From Streptomyces sp. GKU 895 (GTDB lineage Bacteria > Actinomycetota > Actinomycetes > Streptomycetales > Streptomycetaceae), in the NCBI GenBank assembly GCA_002027195.1, contig MWJO01000047.1:1-57527 (forward strand): DNA of 57,527 nt, in the 5' to 3' direction. Positions within the stretch are counted from its first letter, which is position 1. The number at the start of each line of letters is the position of its first letter. Shown here one piece after another: positions 44,384 through 54,380 of this stretch. Position numbers and translations under genes: made by a program. The notes under the pieces are model-generated. The model was not told the origin of the DNA. It saw only the letters and a program-made list of their open reading frames with translations, and ran no database searches.

Positions 44384-44492
44384 CGAATCGATTTCGAGCC
44401 GGAAATTGACTGCGGAGAGTGAAAACGGACCGAGCGGCTCCCGACGCCGCGCTCCGTCACCCTCGCGCACCCTCACGCTCGCTCCCGCGCCC

Positions 44493-44819
44493 TCACGGCG
44501 CCGGAAACCTCCGCTCGTTGCGGTCGATCTTCGCGTCCAGCGCCGCCAGCGGATCGATCCCCAGCACCTCGCACAGTTGCAGCAGATACGCGAGGACATC
44601 GGCGACCTCGTCCGTGACCCGGTGCGCGGTGTCGGCGTCGTCCATGACCCGCGCCGACTCCTCCGGCGTCAACCACTGGAAGATCTCCACCAGTTCGGAA
44701 GCCTCCACGCTGAGCGCGGCGACGAGGTTCTTGGGGGTGTGGTACGGCTGCCAGTTCCGCGCGGCCGCGAACTCGGCCAGCCTGCGCTGCAGCCCCGCCA
44801 CATCGAGATGCTCTGTCAC
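44493..44819 (-). CDS. MazG-like nucleotide pyrophosphohydrolase
   Basis: A 108-residue all-alpha NTP-PPase of the MazG/dCTP pyrophosphatase type. The metal-binding helix pair is SVEASELVEIFQWLTPEE and VTDEVADVLAYLLQLCEVLGID (ExxE ... ExxD). It removes pyrophosphate from non-canonical or surplus (d)NTPs. The GTG start overlaps the TGA of the corrected AAA ATPase frame (GTGA), so the two are translationally coupled and may act together. Confidence 0.92.
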   Translation of the reverse strand: MTEHLDVAGLQRRLAEFAAARNWQPYHTPKNLVAALSVEASELVEIFQWLTPEESARVMDDADTAHRVTDEVADVLAYLLQLCEVLGIDPLAALDAKIDRNERRFPAP

Positions 44820-46056
44820 GGCTCCAGGTGTACCACCGTGACCCCGTCCGTCCCCGCCGCCCAGCTCGCGTCGCCGTCGTCCCGAGCAACCGGATGTGCC
44901 CCCGCTCGCACATCCGGGCCGCCAGCCCCAGCAGTTGGGCCCGTTGCCGGGGGTCCAGTCTCCGGTCGACGTCGTCGGCGAGGACCGTCAGCGCCTGCAT
45001 CGCCGCGGGCACCTCACCGGCCGGGTCGACCTCCAGCACCCCGGGCCCGGTGAACAGCACCAGGGCGAGGGCGAGATACCTCAACTCCCCGTCGCCCAGC
45101 CGCCCGAGCGCCGTACGCACACCGTCGCCACGGTTGAGCACCGCCCGCACCGTGCCGTCACCGAGCGGCTCGGCCAGCACGTCCGTCACCGGCCCCGCGC
45201 AGCCCTCACGCACGGCCGAGACGAACTGCGCATGCCGCCGGCCGCACTCCGCGCGGGTGCGCCCCCAGCACTTCGGCGAGGTTGTCGCAGCCGCCGAGGA
45301 GCCGACCGGAGCCGACCGGGACGGGCAGCCGCATCCGGTCGGGGCGCGGATCGCAGGCGAACACCGACCGCAGGGCGACCACCATCTGTTCGGCGGCGGC
45401 GAGCACCCGTCGCTGCCCGTCGGTCTTCCCCGCGACCCGTAACGGGAGCAGGGCGGTGCCGAGCCGGTCGTCGGGCAGCGGGGCCCGGGTCACCGGCGTG
45501 GCGCCGGCGGTGTGCCAGGCGGCCTGCACGGCACGGCGTGCGGGGTCGCGCAGCGCGGTCTCCAGCAGGACGAGGCCGCCGGACGTCAGCCGCTCGCCGA
45601 CGATCCGCAGGTCGGGCTCGGCCTGGACGGCGACGTCGAGCCGTACCGGACCCTCGGGCCCGTCCGCCGTACAGCCGATCCGGAAGCCGCGCCGCCGCTG
45701 GGCGTCGGGGCGGGCCCGCTCCGGCACCCAGGCCGGCGGGTCGGCGAAGACCTCGCCGAGTTCGGCCCCGGCGCGAGCCGGGCCAGCGCCTCGTACGCCC
45801 GCAGCGCGCTCGTCTTGCCGCTGCCGCTGGGCCCGGCGAGCAGCGTGAGCGGCCCCAGCGGGAAGGCGGCGCCGCGGTGGGACGCGAACGCGGACAGCCG
45901 CAGCTCGGTGAGATGGGGGCGGAGCGAGCGGTGGTCACCGGACGCCGGGAACGCCGAGGAGGTTTCCGCGTTCCGCGCCCGTCCCTGTGACGGCACCACG
46001 GGATCGGCGGACACCACCGGCACGGAAGACACTGAGAACGCTGAAGGCACGGCCAT
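44816..46056 (-). pseudogene. AAA family ATPase (SMC/ABC-type), three frameshifts
   Basis: Four frame segments form one protein of about 413 residues. The first has HLTELRLSAFASHRGAAFPLGPLTLLAGPSGSGKTSALRAYEAL (Walker A) near residue 60. The second has PERARPDAQRRRGFRIGC to SGRLLGGCDNLAEVLG. The third has CAGPVTDVLAEPLGDGTVRAVLN, DGELRYLALALVLFTGPGVLEVD (signature and Walker B region) and ADDVDRRLDPRQRAQLLGLAARM. The last ends HLEP with TGA inside the mazG start. Breaks: near 45768 (one base lost at CCGG), 45262-45266 (one extra G/C in a run), and near 44882 (one base lost at CCGG; restored RLLRDDGDASWAAG). The signature, coupling and corrected length fit a single intact gene, so sequence error is likely. 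It may be an OLD/RecF-like DNA-linked ATPase; its role with MazG is unknown. Confidence 0.75.
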
Positions 46057-46175
46057 ATCCGGACCGTAGGACTCCGGCCCCGGCCGAACCGTTCCTCCCA
46101 GGCACGCTTCCTACGATCGAGGGACCGCGCCGACTCGGAACACCCAGCCAACACCTCCGTGCCCTGGTCTCTCCG

Positions 46176-46550
46176 GCCCCGGCTCACGCCCCGTGACCTG
46201 CCGCCCTGAACACCCCGGCTCACGCCCCGACCTCCGCCCCGCCTCACGCCCCGGTGACCCGGCCGCCCTGGGAACACCCCGGCTCACGCCCCGGCAGCCC
46301 GACCCGGCCCCCGCCTCACGCCCCGGTGCCCGCTCCAGACCCCGGCTCACACCATCGCGCCCGGTCGCCCGGGAACACCCCGCTCACACCATCGCGCCCC
46401 GGTCGCCCCGGCCATCTGCTCAACCACCGTGACCGCCCGAGCGCCCGGAAAGCGCCCGAGCGCCCCGCTCACCCCGGCAGACCCGGTCGCCCCGGCCACT
46501 CCCGTCAACCACCGTGACTGCCCCGGAGCGCTCCCGAGCGCCCGCCTACA
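46176..46550. repeat. Degenerate GC-rich repeat region
   Basis: Irregular units built on CCCCGGCTCACGCCCCGG recur about six times with spacings of about 35-65 bp. Later units share CGCTCACACCATCGCGCC and CAACCACCGTGAC. Neither strand has convincing coding content, and the 489 bp between the ATPase start and the sepF-like stop hold no gene I can support. Confidence 0.7.
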
Positions 46551-46916
46551 CCCTGTAGCCCCGCCCTTCCATCAACCCGCTCACCCGGTGCCGGGCGGGC
46601 CGCAGGACGTCTGGCCGACCTGCGCATCCCGCTGACAGCCCGAAGACGACGCCGGTGCTGAAGTCGACCCGCATGACCTCCCCCTCCGCGCCGGTCAGGT
46701 CCAGCAGCACCGGGATGCCCGCCATGAGCGTCTCGCGACCTCGCGGGCGTCCCCGAACACATTGACGCGGAGGACGACGAACCGGCGGCGCGGCTCCGTG
46801 GGCGCCTCCGGCATGGCCCGGTGGTCCACCGCGGACGGCCAGGCGTCCCGGCCCCGCAACGGAACGACCTGGGCGAGCCCTTCCCACTGTTCATCGGTGA
46901 CGTCGTGGCTGTTCAC
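46546..46916 (-). pseudogene. SepF-like cell division protein paralog, degraded
   Basis: The first frame from GTG 46916 encodes VNSHDVTDEQWEGLAQVVPL then RRRFVVLRVNVFGDAREVA, the start of the SepF core. After a one-base loss near 46734 another frame continues ETLMAGIPVLLDLTGAEGEV and DFSTGVVFGL. The end (usually SGMxRVDRxVFLLTP) is scrambled: GMRRSA and VLRPARHRVSGLMEGRGYRV appear in different frames. At least two more indels are needed near 46640 and 46610. SepF anchors FtsZ rings to the membrane; Streptomyces has several paralogs. Unlike the other frameshifted genes, this one also seems to have lost a core residue (VLDF to VDF), so it may be a real pseudogene. Confidence 0.65.
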
Positions 46917-47078
46917 CGGCTCCCCCCGAAATCGCTCGCCTTCATTGCCTGCACCAGCCAATTCTTACGCCAAGTCACCCGTTCGGCCCAACAGCGACAC
47001 GGACCGCCACCGTCACACCCCCTCACATCGGGCCACGGACCGCTGTGTGGCCGACGTAACCCCTCGTGATCAAGCCGT

Positions 47079-47094
47079 GTGACACCGGCGTAAT
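47079..47094 (+). promoter_or_regulatory. Candidate GlnR box upstream of the nitrate reductase fusion gene
   Basis: GTGAC-ACCGGC-GTAAT matches the GlnR pattern gTnAC-n6-GaAAc at 8 of 10 defined bases, and a second GTAAC lies at 47056. The site is 53 bp upstream of the start of a nitrogen-assimilation gene, where GlnR control is expected in Streptomyces. Confidence 0.5.
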
Positions 47095-47146
47095 GGGCGA
47101 TTCGTACGCTCTCGGGCATGAGCAGTCCGCGGAGGAAGGGCAGCGT

Positions 47147-50100
47147 GTGACCCCCACCACCCCCACGTCACAGGTGCGCTCGGTCTGCTCCTACTGCGGG
47201 GTGGGCTGCGGGATCGTGCTGGACATCGGGAGGGGGCCGGACGGCCGCCGTACCGTCCTCAAGGCCACCGGCGACAAGGCGCACCCGGCGAACGCGGGGC
47301 GGCTGTGCACCAAGGGCGCCACCACGGCCGAGATGCTCGCCGCGCCGGGCCGGCTGACCACCGCGCTGGTCCGGGACGAGCGGGGCGAGGAGCCGGTGCC
47401 CGCCCCGATGGCGGACGCGGTGTCCGAGACCGCGCGCAGGCTCCGGCAGATCATCGACACGCACGGTCCGGACGCCGTCGCTTTCTATGTCTCCGGGCAG
47501 ATGAGCCTGGAAGCCCAGTACCTGGCGAACAAGCTCGCGAAGGGGTTCGTGCGGACGAACCAGATCGAGTCGAACTCCCGGCTGTGCATGGCGAGCGCCG
47601 GGGCCGGTTACAAGCTGTCGCTGGGGGCCGACGGGCCGCCGGGGTCGTACGAGGACTTCGACCGGGCCGATGTCTTCTTCGTCATCGGCTCCAACATGGC
47701 CGACTGCCACCCGATCCTCTTCCTGCGGATGATGGAGCGCGTCAAGGCGGGCGCCAAGCTGATCGTCGTCGATCCGAGGCGTACCGCGACCGCGGCGAAG
47801 GCCGATCTGTTCCTCCAGGTCAAACCGGGCACCGACCTCGCCCTCCTCAACGGTCTGCTGCACCTGCTGCTCGCGAACGGCCACACCGACCCCGACTTCA
47901 TCGCCGCGCACACCGAGGGCTGGGAGGCGATGCCCGAGTTCCTCGCCGACTACGCGCCCGCGGCCGTCGCGGAGATCACGGGCCTGGCCGAGGACGACCT
48001 GCGCACCGCCGCCCGGCTGATCGGCTCGGCCGGGGAGTGGATGAGCCTGTGGACCATGGGCCTCAACCAGTCCACGCACGGCACCTGGAACACCAACGCC
48101 CTGGTCAACCTCCATCTCGCGACGGGCGCCATCTGCCGTCCCGGTTCCGGCCCGTTCTCCCTCACGGGCCAGCCGAACGCGATGGGTGGCCGCGAGATGG
48201 GCTACATGGGCCCGGGCCTGCCCGGCCAGCGGTCCGTCCTCGTGGACGCCGAGCGCGCGTTCATCGAGGAGCTCTGGGAGCTGCCGCCGGGGACCGTCCG
48301 CGAGGACGGCGTCGGCAAGGGCACGATCGAGATGTTCCGGAAGATGGCCGACGGCGAGATCAAGGCCTGCTGGATCATCTGCACCAACCCGGTCGCCTCG
48401 GTCGCCAACCGCCGTACCGTCATCGAGGGCCTGGAAGCCGCCGAGTTCGTCGTCGCGCAGGACGTCTTCACCGACACGGAGACCAACGCGTACGCCGACG
48501 TCGTCCTGCCCGGCGCGATGTGGACCGAGGGCGAGGGCGTCTTCGTCAACAGCGAGCGCAACCTCACCCTCACCGCCCCCGTCGCCGACCCGCCCGGCGA
48601 GGCGATGGCGGACTGGCGGATCATCGCGGCCGTCGCCCGGGAGATGGGGTACGAGAAAGGGTTCTCGTACGACAGTGCCGAGCAGGTCTTCGAGGAGATC
48701 CGCCGCGCCTGGAACCCCGTCACGGGCTGGGACCTGCGCGGGGTGACGTACGAGCGGCTGCGCTCCACCCCCGTGCAGTGGCCTGCCGCCGCCAAGGACG
48801 GTCCCGCCCGCAACCCGATCCGCTACGTCGAGAACGGCGAGCTCCGCTTTCCGACGCCGACCGGCCGTGCCGTCTTCCACGCCCGCCCGCACCTCCCGCC
48901 CGCCGAGATGCCGGACGACGACTTCCCCTTCGTCCTCAACACCGGCCGGGTGCAGCACCAGTGGCACACGCTGACCAAGACCGGCAAGGTCGCCAAGCTC
49001 ACCAAGCTGAACCCCGGGCCCTTCGTGGAGCTGCACCCCGAGGACGCGCGGGCGCTCGGCATCGCCGACGGCGACGGGGTGGAGGTGGCCTCACGGCGCG
49101 GCCGGGCGGTGCTGCCCGCGGTGGTCACCGACCGGGTCCGGCCCGGGTGCGTGTTCGCGCCGTTCCACTGGAACGACCTGTTCGGCGAGTATCTGAGCGT
49201 CAACGCGGTGACCGGCGACGCCGTCGACCCGATCTCCTTCCAGCCCGAGTTCAAGGTGTGCGCGGTGGCGCTGGCGAAGGTCCACGAACCGACACCCACG
49301 GCCCCCACGGCCCCCGCAGGCGTCATGGTCCCGACCTCGGTCACACCGACCACCGTCTCTTCAACCTTTGTCACGCCGACCTCCGTCACCCCGGGCACCG
49401 ACCCCTTCGGCCTCGCACCCGCCCCGCCACCCGTCCTCAGCGCGCGGGAGCGCCTCTACCTCACCGGCTTCCTCGCGGGGATCGGCTCCGGCGCCCCGGG
49501 CATCCCCGTGCTCCCGCCGGACGCGCCCTTCAGCCCGGACCACGCGTTGTGGGTGAACGGCGTCCTCGCCGGCATGTACTCACGCTCGACGCCGGCACCG
49601 CAGGAGCAGCGGCCGGGCCGGGAGATCGTCGTGCTGTGGGCCTCGCAGACCGGCAACGCGGAGGACTTCGCCGGCGCGGTCGCCGACCGGCTCTCCGCGA
49701 GCGGCCACCGGGCCACCCTCGTCGGCATGGCCGACACCGATCCCGGCACTCTGCCCAAGGGCGCCGATCTGCTGCTCGTCACCAGCACCTTCGGCGACGG
49801 CGACGCTCCCGACAACGGCTCCGGCTTCTGGGAGTCGCTGGCCGCCGAGCAGGCCCCGCGCATGGACGGCGTCCGGTACTCGGTGCTGGCGTTCGGCGAC
49901 TCGTCGTACGACGACTTCTGCGGCCACGGCCGCCGTCTGGACGCCCGTCTGGACGAGTTGGGCGCGGTCGGCTCGCCCCGCGCACGGACTGCGAACCGGA
50001 CTACGAGCCGACCGCGGACGCCTGGCTGGACCAGGTGCTGTCCGCGCTGGGCAGCACCGAGGCAGCGGAGCAGGCGCCGGGCACCACCGAGGCAGCGCGA

Positions 50101-51279
50101 CTGGCGCCGGGCACCACCGAGGCACCCCACCAGGCACCCCCGAAACCGAAGGCCCGCACGGCCAGGCCCGCGCCCACCACGGCTCGACTCGTCGGCAACC
50201 GGCTGCTGAGCCGGCCCGGCGCGGGCAAGGAGGTGCGGCGGTTCACCTTCGACACGAGCGGCACACCCCTGACGTACGAGGCGGGCGACGCGCTCGGCGT
50301 CCGCCCGGTCAACTCCCTGTCCCTGGTGGAGGAATGGCTGACGGCGACCGGCGTCGACGGCTCAACCCCGGTATCCCTCCCCGGAGTCGACGAACTCCCC
50401 TTCGCCGAGGCCCTGTACCGCCACCTGGACATCACCCGCATCACCCCCGACTTCCTCCGCTTCGTCGCCGAACACACCCGTGACGACCGCGAGTTGCGCC
50501 GTCTGCTGCGCCCCGACAACAAGGGCGGCCTGGCGCAGTGGAGTTGGGGCCGACAGGCGATCGACGTCCTCACCGAACACCCGGTCCGGGCGAGCGCGGC
50601 GGAGTGGACGACGGTGCTCAGGACACTGCAACCCCGCCTGTACTCCATATCGTCGAGCCCCCTGGCCGACCCGCACCTGATCTCCCTCACCGTCTCCGTC
50701 GTCCGGTACGAGAACCTGCACGGCACACCGCGCGGCGGGGTCTGCTCGCCGTTCCTCGCCGACGCGGCCCCCGGCACCGAAGTGCCGGTCTTCGTGCAGT
50801 CCTCCCCGCACTTCCGCCCGCCCGCCGACGCGACCACGCCCATGATCATGGTGGGCCCCGGCACCGGCGTGGCCCCGTTCGTGGGCTTCCTCCAGGAGCG
50901 CCGCGCGCTCGGCCACCGTGCCCCGAACTGGCTGTTCTTCGGCGAGCAGCACCGCGCCAGCGACTTCTACTACGAGGACGAGCTGACCGGGCTCCTCGCC
51001 GAGGGCACCCTCGCCCGCCTCGACACCGCCTTCTCCCGCGACCAGCGCCAGAAGGTGTACGTCCAGGACCGGATGCGCGAACACGGCCCCGAGCTGTGGC
51101 GGGGGCTCCAGGACGGCGCCCACTTCTACGTCTGCGGCGACGCCTCCCGCATGGCGAAGGACGTGGACCGGGCCCTCAGGGACATCGCGGTCACCCACGG
51201 CGGCCTGACCGAGGACGAGGCGAGCGCGTACGTGAAGCAGCTGGCCGCGGCCAAGCGATATGTACGGGATGTCTACTGA
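47147..51279 (+). pseudogene. Assimilatory nitrate reductase fused to CysJ-like flavoprotein, one frameshift
   Basis: A predicted 1377-residue fusion. Residues about 10-720 form a molybdopterin oxidoreductase: N-terminal [4Fe-4S] cysteines CSYCGVGCG...GRLCTKG, the bis-MGD region FFVIGSNMADCHPILFLRMM and a formate-dehydrogenase/NasA-type C-terminal barrel. After a Pro/Thr linker (about 715-760) and a small helical domain (LTGFLAGIGSGAPG), a flavodoxin domain (VVLWASQTGNAEDFAGAVADRL; LVTSTFGDGDAPDNG) and an FNR-type FAD/NADPH module (RLYSISSSPL; MVGPGTGVAPFVGFLQERR; HFYVCGDASRMAKDVDRAL) complete it. NADPH electrons could pass FAD-FMN-FeS-Mo to nitrate in one chain. The frame breaks near 49970; restoring C (GTCCGGCTC) gives AVRLAPRTDCEPDYEP. 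The GTG at 47147 follows GGAGGAAGGG. Confidence 0.88.
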
Positions 51280-51361
51280 CCGCACTTTTTTACCGGTCTC
51301 ACACCGGACTCTTCACCTCCACCACCATCGCCCTCACCGGGCCCGATTACGTTCTCGTGCC

Positions 51362-53095
51362 GTGCACTTGGCAGACACGAAGCCGGTGACACCCGGTCGG
51401 CGGACGCAGTCGGCGGTGTCCGCCGCCCTGGAACACCCGGCGTCAGACCCTCCGGCGCAATGGCACCGCGTCCTCACCCTCCTCGCCGACATCAGCCTGT
51501 TCATCGGCACCCGCGCGGTGTGGACGCAGGCGGCCTCGCACCGCCCGGCGGTCGCCGCGGTCATCTCGGTCTGTTACGCCTCGATCCTCATCTGCGGCGT
51601 CCTGGCCCTGACGGTGCGCAGCCGGCGTGCGCTGGCCTGCCTGGACCTGCTGATCCTGCTGACGGCGGTGACCCTGGCGCTGTGCGCCTGGGTGCTGCTC
51701 CACCAGGGCAGCGACGAGGCCCAGTTGACGACCCAGGCGGCCAGGGAACTGGCGGCGGGCCATCCGATGTACGGCAGGCCATGGCCCTGGCTGTTCGGCC
51801 GCACGGTCGCCCTCACCCCCACGGTCACCGGCACCTACGACCTCACGTACGGCTACCCCCCGCTCGCCCCGCTCCTGACCGCGCCCCTCCTGGGACTGGG
51901 TCACGGCGCGGCCCCGGCGACAGCGGTCAGCACCGGGGCACTGATCATCGGCGCCCTGCTGCTGTGGCGGATGCTGCCGACTCCTTGGCGCCCGGCGGCG
52001 ACCATGGTCTTCCTGGGGTTCGGCATCCTCCCCCAGTACGCGAGGCTCGGTTACCCGGCGATCGTGGCCCTGGCCCTGCTGGTCCCGGTGGTGGTGGCCT
52101 GGCCGCGCATCGGACAGGGCGGCCGCCTGGGGCGTCCGGCCTGGCACGGGCCGCCTGTCTCGGCGCGGCCTGTGCGGCACAGCAACTCCCGTGGTTCCTG
52201 GCCCCGTTCCTGTTGGCCGGCCTCTACGCCGTACGCCGGGGCGAACTGGGCCCCCGCCGGGCAGCCCTGCTCCTCCTCCGCTTCACCGGCACCGCGGCCA
52301 CCGCGTGGCTCCTGCTCAACACGTACTTCATCGTCAGCGAACCGGCCGCCTGGCTCGACGGCATCGCCCTCCCCCTCACACAGGGAGCGGTGCTGCACGG
52401 CCAGGGCCTGGTGGACGTGTCCCTGTACCTCACGAACGGCAGCGACCGTCTCGACTGGTACTCCCACGCGAGCCTGCTGCTGGCGGCGGGCCTCTTCGCC
52501 GTCTTCGTGCTCTTCGTCCGCCGCCTGGGCCCCACGGCGACCGTCCTGCCCTGGTGCGCCTTCTTCCTGGCGACGCGCTCGCAGGACGGCTACTACCTGA
52601 TGATGACGCCGCTGTGGCTGGCCTCGGCGATCACGGCCCCGGCGTCGGAGTTCACGCGAGCCTGGCAGCCCCGCCTGGGCACCCGCCGCACCCGGATCAC
52701 CCTCGCCGCCCTGGCCCTCACCCCGGCCCTGCTGGCCGCCACGCTCGCGGCGACGGGCGAACCACCCCTCCACATGCAGGTCACGACCCTGCACCGGTCC
52801 CGCCCGGTCACCGCCTCCCGCCTGCACGTGACGGTCACGAACACGTCCGGGACCGCCCTCACCCCCCCACTTCATGCTCACCGCAGGCCAGGGGATGAGC
52901 CGCTACTGGCGCATCGTGGGCGGCCCGACGACCCTCCCGCCGCACACCACGGCGAGCTACGACCTCGGGCCGCCCACCATCCCGTACGGCGGCCGGTACG
53001 TCATCCCCAGGGCCGGCGCGCACCTGCGCCTGCGCGCCTTCACGTCCGACCCGCAGACCCTGTCGACCGCCTACGTCAGCCTGCCGTCCGGGTGA
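51362..53095 (+). pseudogene. Polytopic membrane protein, GT-C glycosyltransferase-like, two compensating frameshifts
   Basis: A predicted 577-residue protein with about 10 helices. The first loop has GSDEAQLTTQAARELAAGHPMYG and then YDLTYGYPPLAPLLTAPLLG, resembling the acidic active-site loop and the Y-PP motif of GT-C (GT39/GT87-like) lipid-linked sugar transferases. The frame changes near 52137 (restoring one G at CCGG gives GRPGLARAACLGAACAAQQLPWFLAPFLLAGLY). It changes again at a seven-C run, 52862-52868 (six C gives ALTPHFMLTAGQGMSRYWRI). The C-terminal domain (about 470-577) looks like an extracytoplasmic beta fold. The GTG at 51362 lies after TACGTT, compatible with a near-leaderless transcript. 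The substrate is unknown. The stop overlaps the convergent yceI gene by 20 bp. Confidence 0.72.
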
Positions 53096-53591
53096 ACCGG
53101 AGCGTCGCGGACACCGTCGTGAGGCCACGGATCATGCCGAGCTGGTTCCAGCCCATGCCGAAGTGGTCCCGGTCGACGGAGAACTCGGCGTCCAGAGTGA
53201 GCGCGTCCGCGTCGGCGCCCACGAGCCGGGCGGTGAAGGACTGGGGACGGCTGATGCCGCGCACGGTCAGCTGACCGATCACATGAACCTTGTCCCCGTC
53301 CCGCAGCTCGGCGCTGCGCACCGCGAAGGTGATCTCGGGGTGGTTGTCGCCGTCGAAGAAGTCGGCGCCCTTCAGGTGCGCGTCCCGCTTGGCGTTCTTG
53401 GTGTCCAGGGAGGCGACGTCCAGCGTCAGGGTGCCCACGGCGGACCCGTCGGCCCGCACCTCGCCCTGCCCGTTCACGGCACCGAAGGTGCCCTTGACGG
53501 TGACCAGGTTCCACATGGTCTTGTGCTTGATCCCGACGGTCGAGGCGGCGGTGTCGAGCTGCCAGGTCCCGGTCTCCACGGCAACGGTCAT
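53076..53591 (-). CDS. YceI family protein
   Basis: A 171-residue lipocalin-like YceI protein without a signal peptide, so probably cytoplasmic. Family features are GTWQLDTAASTVGIKHKTMWNLVTVKGTFGAVNG near the N-terminus, LDVASLDTKNAKRDAHLKGADFFDGDNHPEITF in the middle, and VDRDHFGMGWNQLGMIRGLTTVSATLRF at the end. These proteins bind isoprenoid or fatty-acid-like molecules and often respond to acid or other stress. It is divergent from a marR gene, and both starts flank a large inverted repeat, so it is probably repressed by that MarR. Confidence 0.94.
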   Translation of the reverse strand: MTVAVETGTWQLDTAASTVGIKHKTMWNLVTVKGTFGAVNGQGEVRADGSAVGTLTLDVASLDTKNAKRDAHLKGADFFDGDNHPEITFAVRSAELRDGDKVHVIGQLTVRGISRPQSFTARLVGADADALTLDAEFSVDRDHFGMGWNQLGMIRGLTTVSATLRFTRTAG

Positions 53592-53616
53592 GGTCGTTCA
53601 CTCCTGCGATGCTGTA

Positions 53617-53666
53617 GTTCAAATTTGGATGACAACGTCACCGTAGTCGACCATCCAAATTTGAAC
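53617..53666. promoter_or_regulatory. Double MarR operator between yceI and marR
   Basis: Two 15-bp arms, GTTCAAATTTGGATG (53617-53631) and its exact complement (53652-53666), are separated by 20 bp. Each arm has its own palindromic core, CAAATTTG. This suggests two dimer sites on one DNA stretch, covering both divergent promoters. Confidence 0.88.
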
Positions 53667-53685
53667 AACAGATACACTGAAACTC

Positions 53686-54177
53686 ATGGCCGCCGACTCC
53701 ACCACCCCCTCCGCCCCCTCCGACCACTCCGACTGTCCGTCATCCTCCGGTGACGGACTGCTCCCCCCGGAGCTGCACGCCTGGATGCTGATGCTGGCCG
53801 CGACCGGAGCCGTCGAGCAGGAGCTGCGTTCCGTGGTCAAGGAGCGGCTGGACGTCTCCCACGACGAGTTCCTGATCCTGTGCCTGCTGGCCGGACACCC
53901 CGGCGAGGCCCTGCGCATGACCCGCGTCGCCGAGCTCCTGGGCCGCCCCAAGACCCGCCTCACCTACCAGATCGCCTGCCTCCAGCACGCGGGCCTGGTC
54001 ACCCGCCAGTCCGTCTGCGGCGACAAACGAGGCGTGGAGGTGGCCCTCACGGAAAAGGCCCGGGGCCTGCTGAAGGCGGCCTCCGCCCCCTTGGCCGAGA
54101 CGGTGAAGGAGGGCCTGTCCCGCTTCATGGGCCCGGCCCAGTGCGAGGCGATGCGCGCCCTGATGCCGGAGGCGTAG
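53686..54177 (+). CDS. MarR-family transcriptional regulator
   Basis: A 163-residue winged-helix regulator: HAWMLMLAATGAVEQELRSVVKERLDVSHDEFLILCLLAGHPG, the recognition region LRMTRVAELLGRPKTRLTYQIACLQHAGLVTRQSV, the wing GDKRGVEVALTEKARGLL, and a C-terminal dimer helix. It has two cysteines (CLLAGHPG; QSVCGDKRG) that could sense redox state, but this is not shown. It is divergent from yceI with a shared double operator 20 bp upstream of its ATG, so autorepression is likely. Confidence 0.93.
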   Translation: MAADSTTPSAPSDHSDCPSSSGDGLLPPELHAWMLMLAATGAVEQELRSVVKERLDVSHDEFLILCLLAGHPGEALRMTRVAELLGRPKTRLTYQIACLQHAGLVTRQSVCGDKRGVEVALTEKARGLLKAASAPLAETVKEGLSRFMGPAQCEAMRALMPEA

Positions 54178-54263
54178 AGAACCTCTGTGCAAAAGCGCAC
54201 AGCACAGGCCCACCAAGCTCCACTCTCTGCAGGCCACCGGCCGGGAGGGAGCCGTAGGGGCGC

Positions 54264-54330
54264 GCCGGTGTCGGGACGGCGAACGCGCGGAGGCCCGAAG
54301 GGTCGAGCACGATCGCGTCCCGACACCGGC
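54264..54330. repeat. Long-range inverted repeat upstream of the FAD dehydrogenase gene
   Basis: Perfect 14-bp arms (GCCGGTGTCGGGAC, 54264-54277, and its complement, 54317-54330) enclose 39 bp. The 203-bp interval 54178-54380 also has a small hairpin CTGTGC-AAAAGC-GCACAG after marR. The larger structure may be a dispersed repeat, a terminator or a 5' regulatory hairpin of the dehydrogenase gene, which starts 51 bp later. Confidence 0.6.
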
Positions 54331-54380
54331 TGAGAGCACCCCCGTAGGCGACGACCAGATATCGGGGGTACCCGGCCCCC

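Noticed and set aside
46176..46550. CRISPR-like array
   Set aside because: Units and spacers are irregular and share the same GC-rich sequence; there is no constant repeat length and no cas gene nearby.
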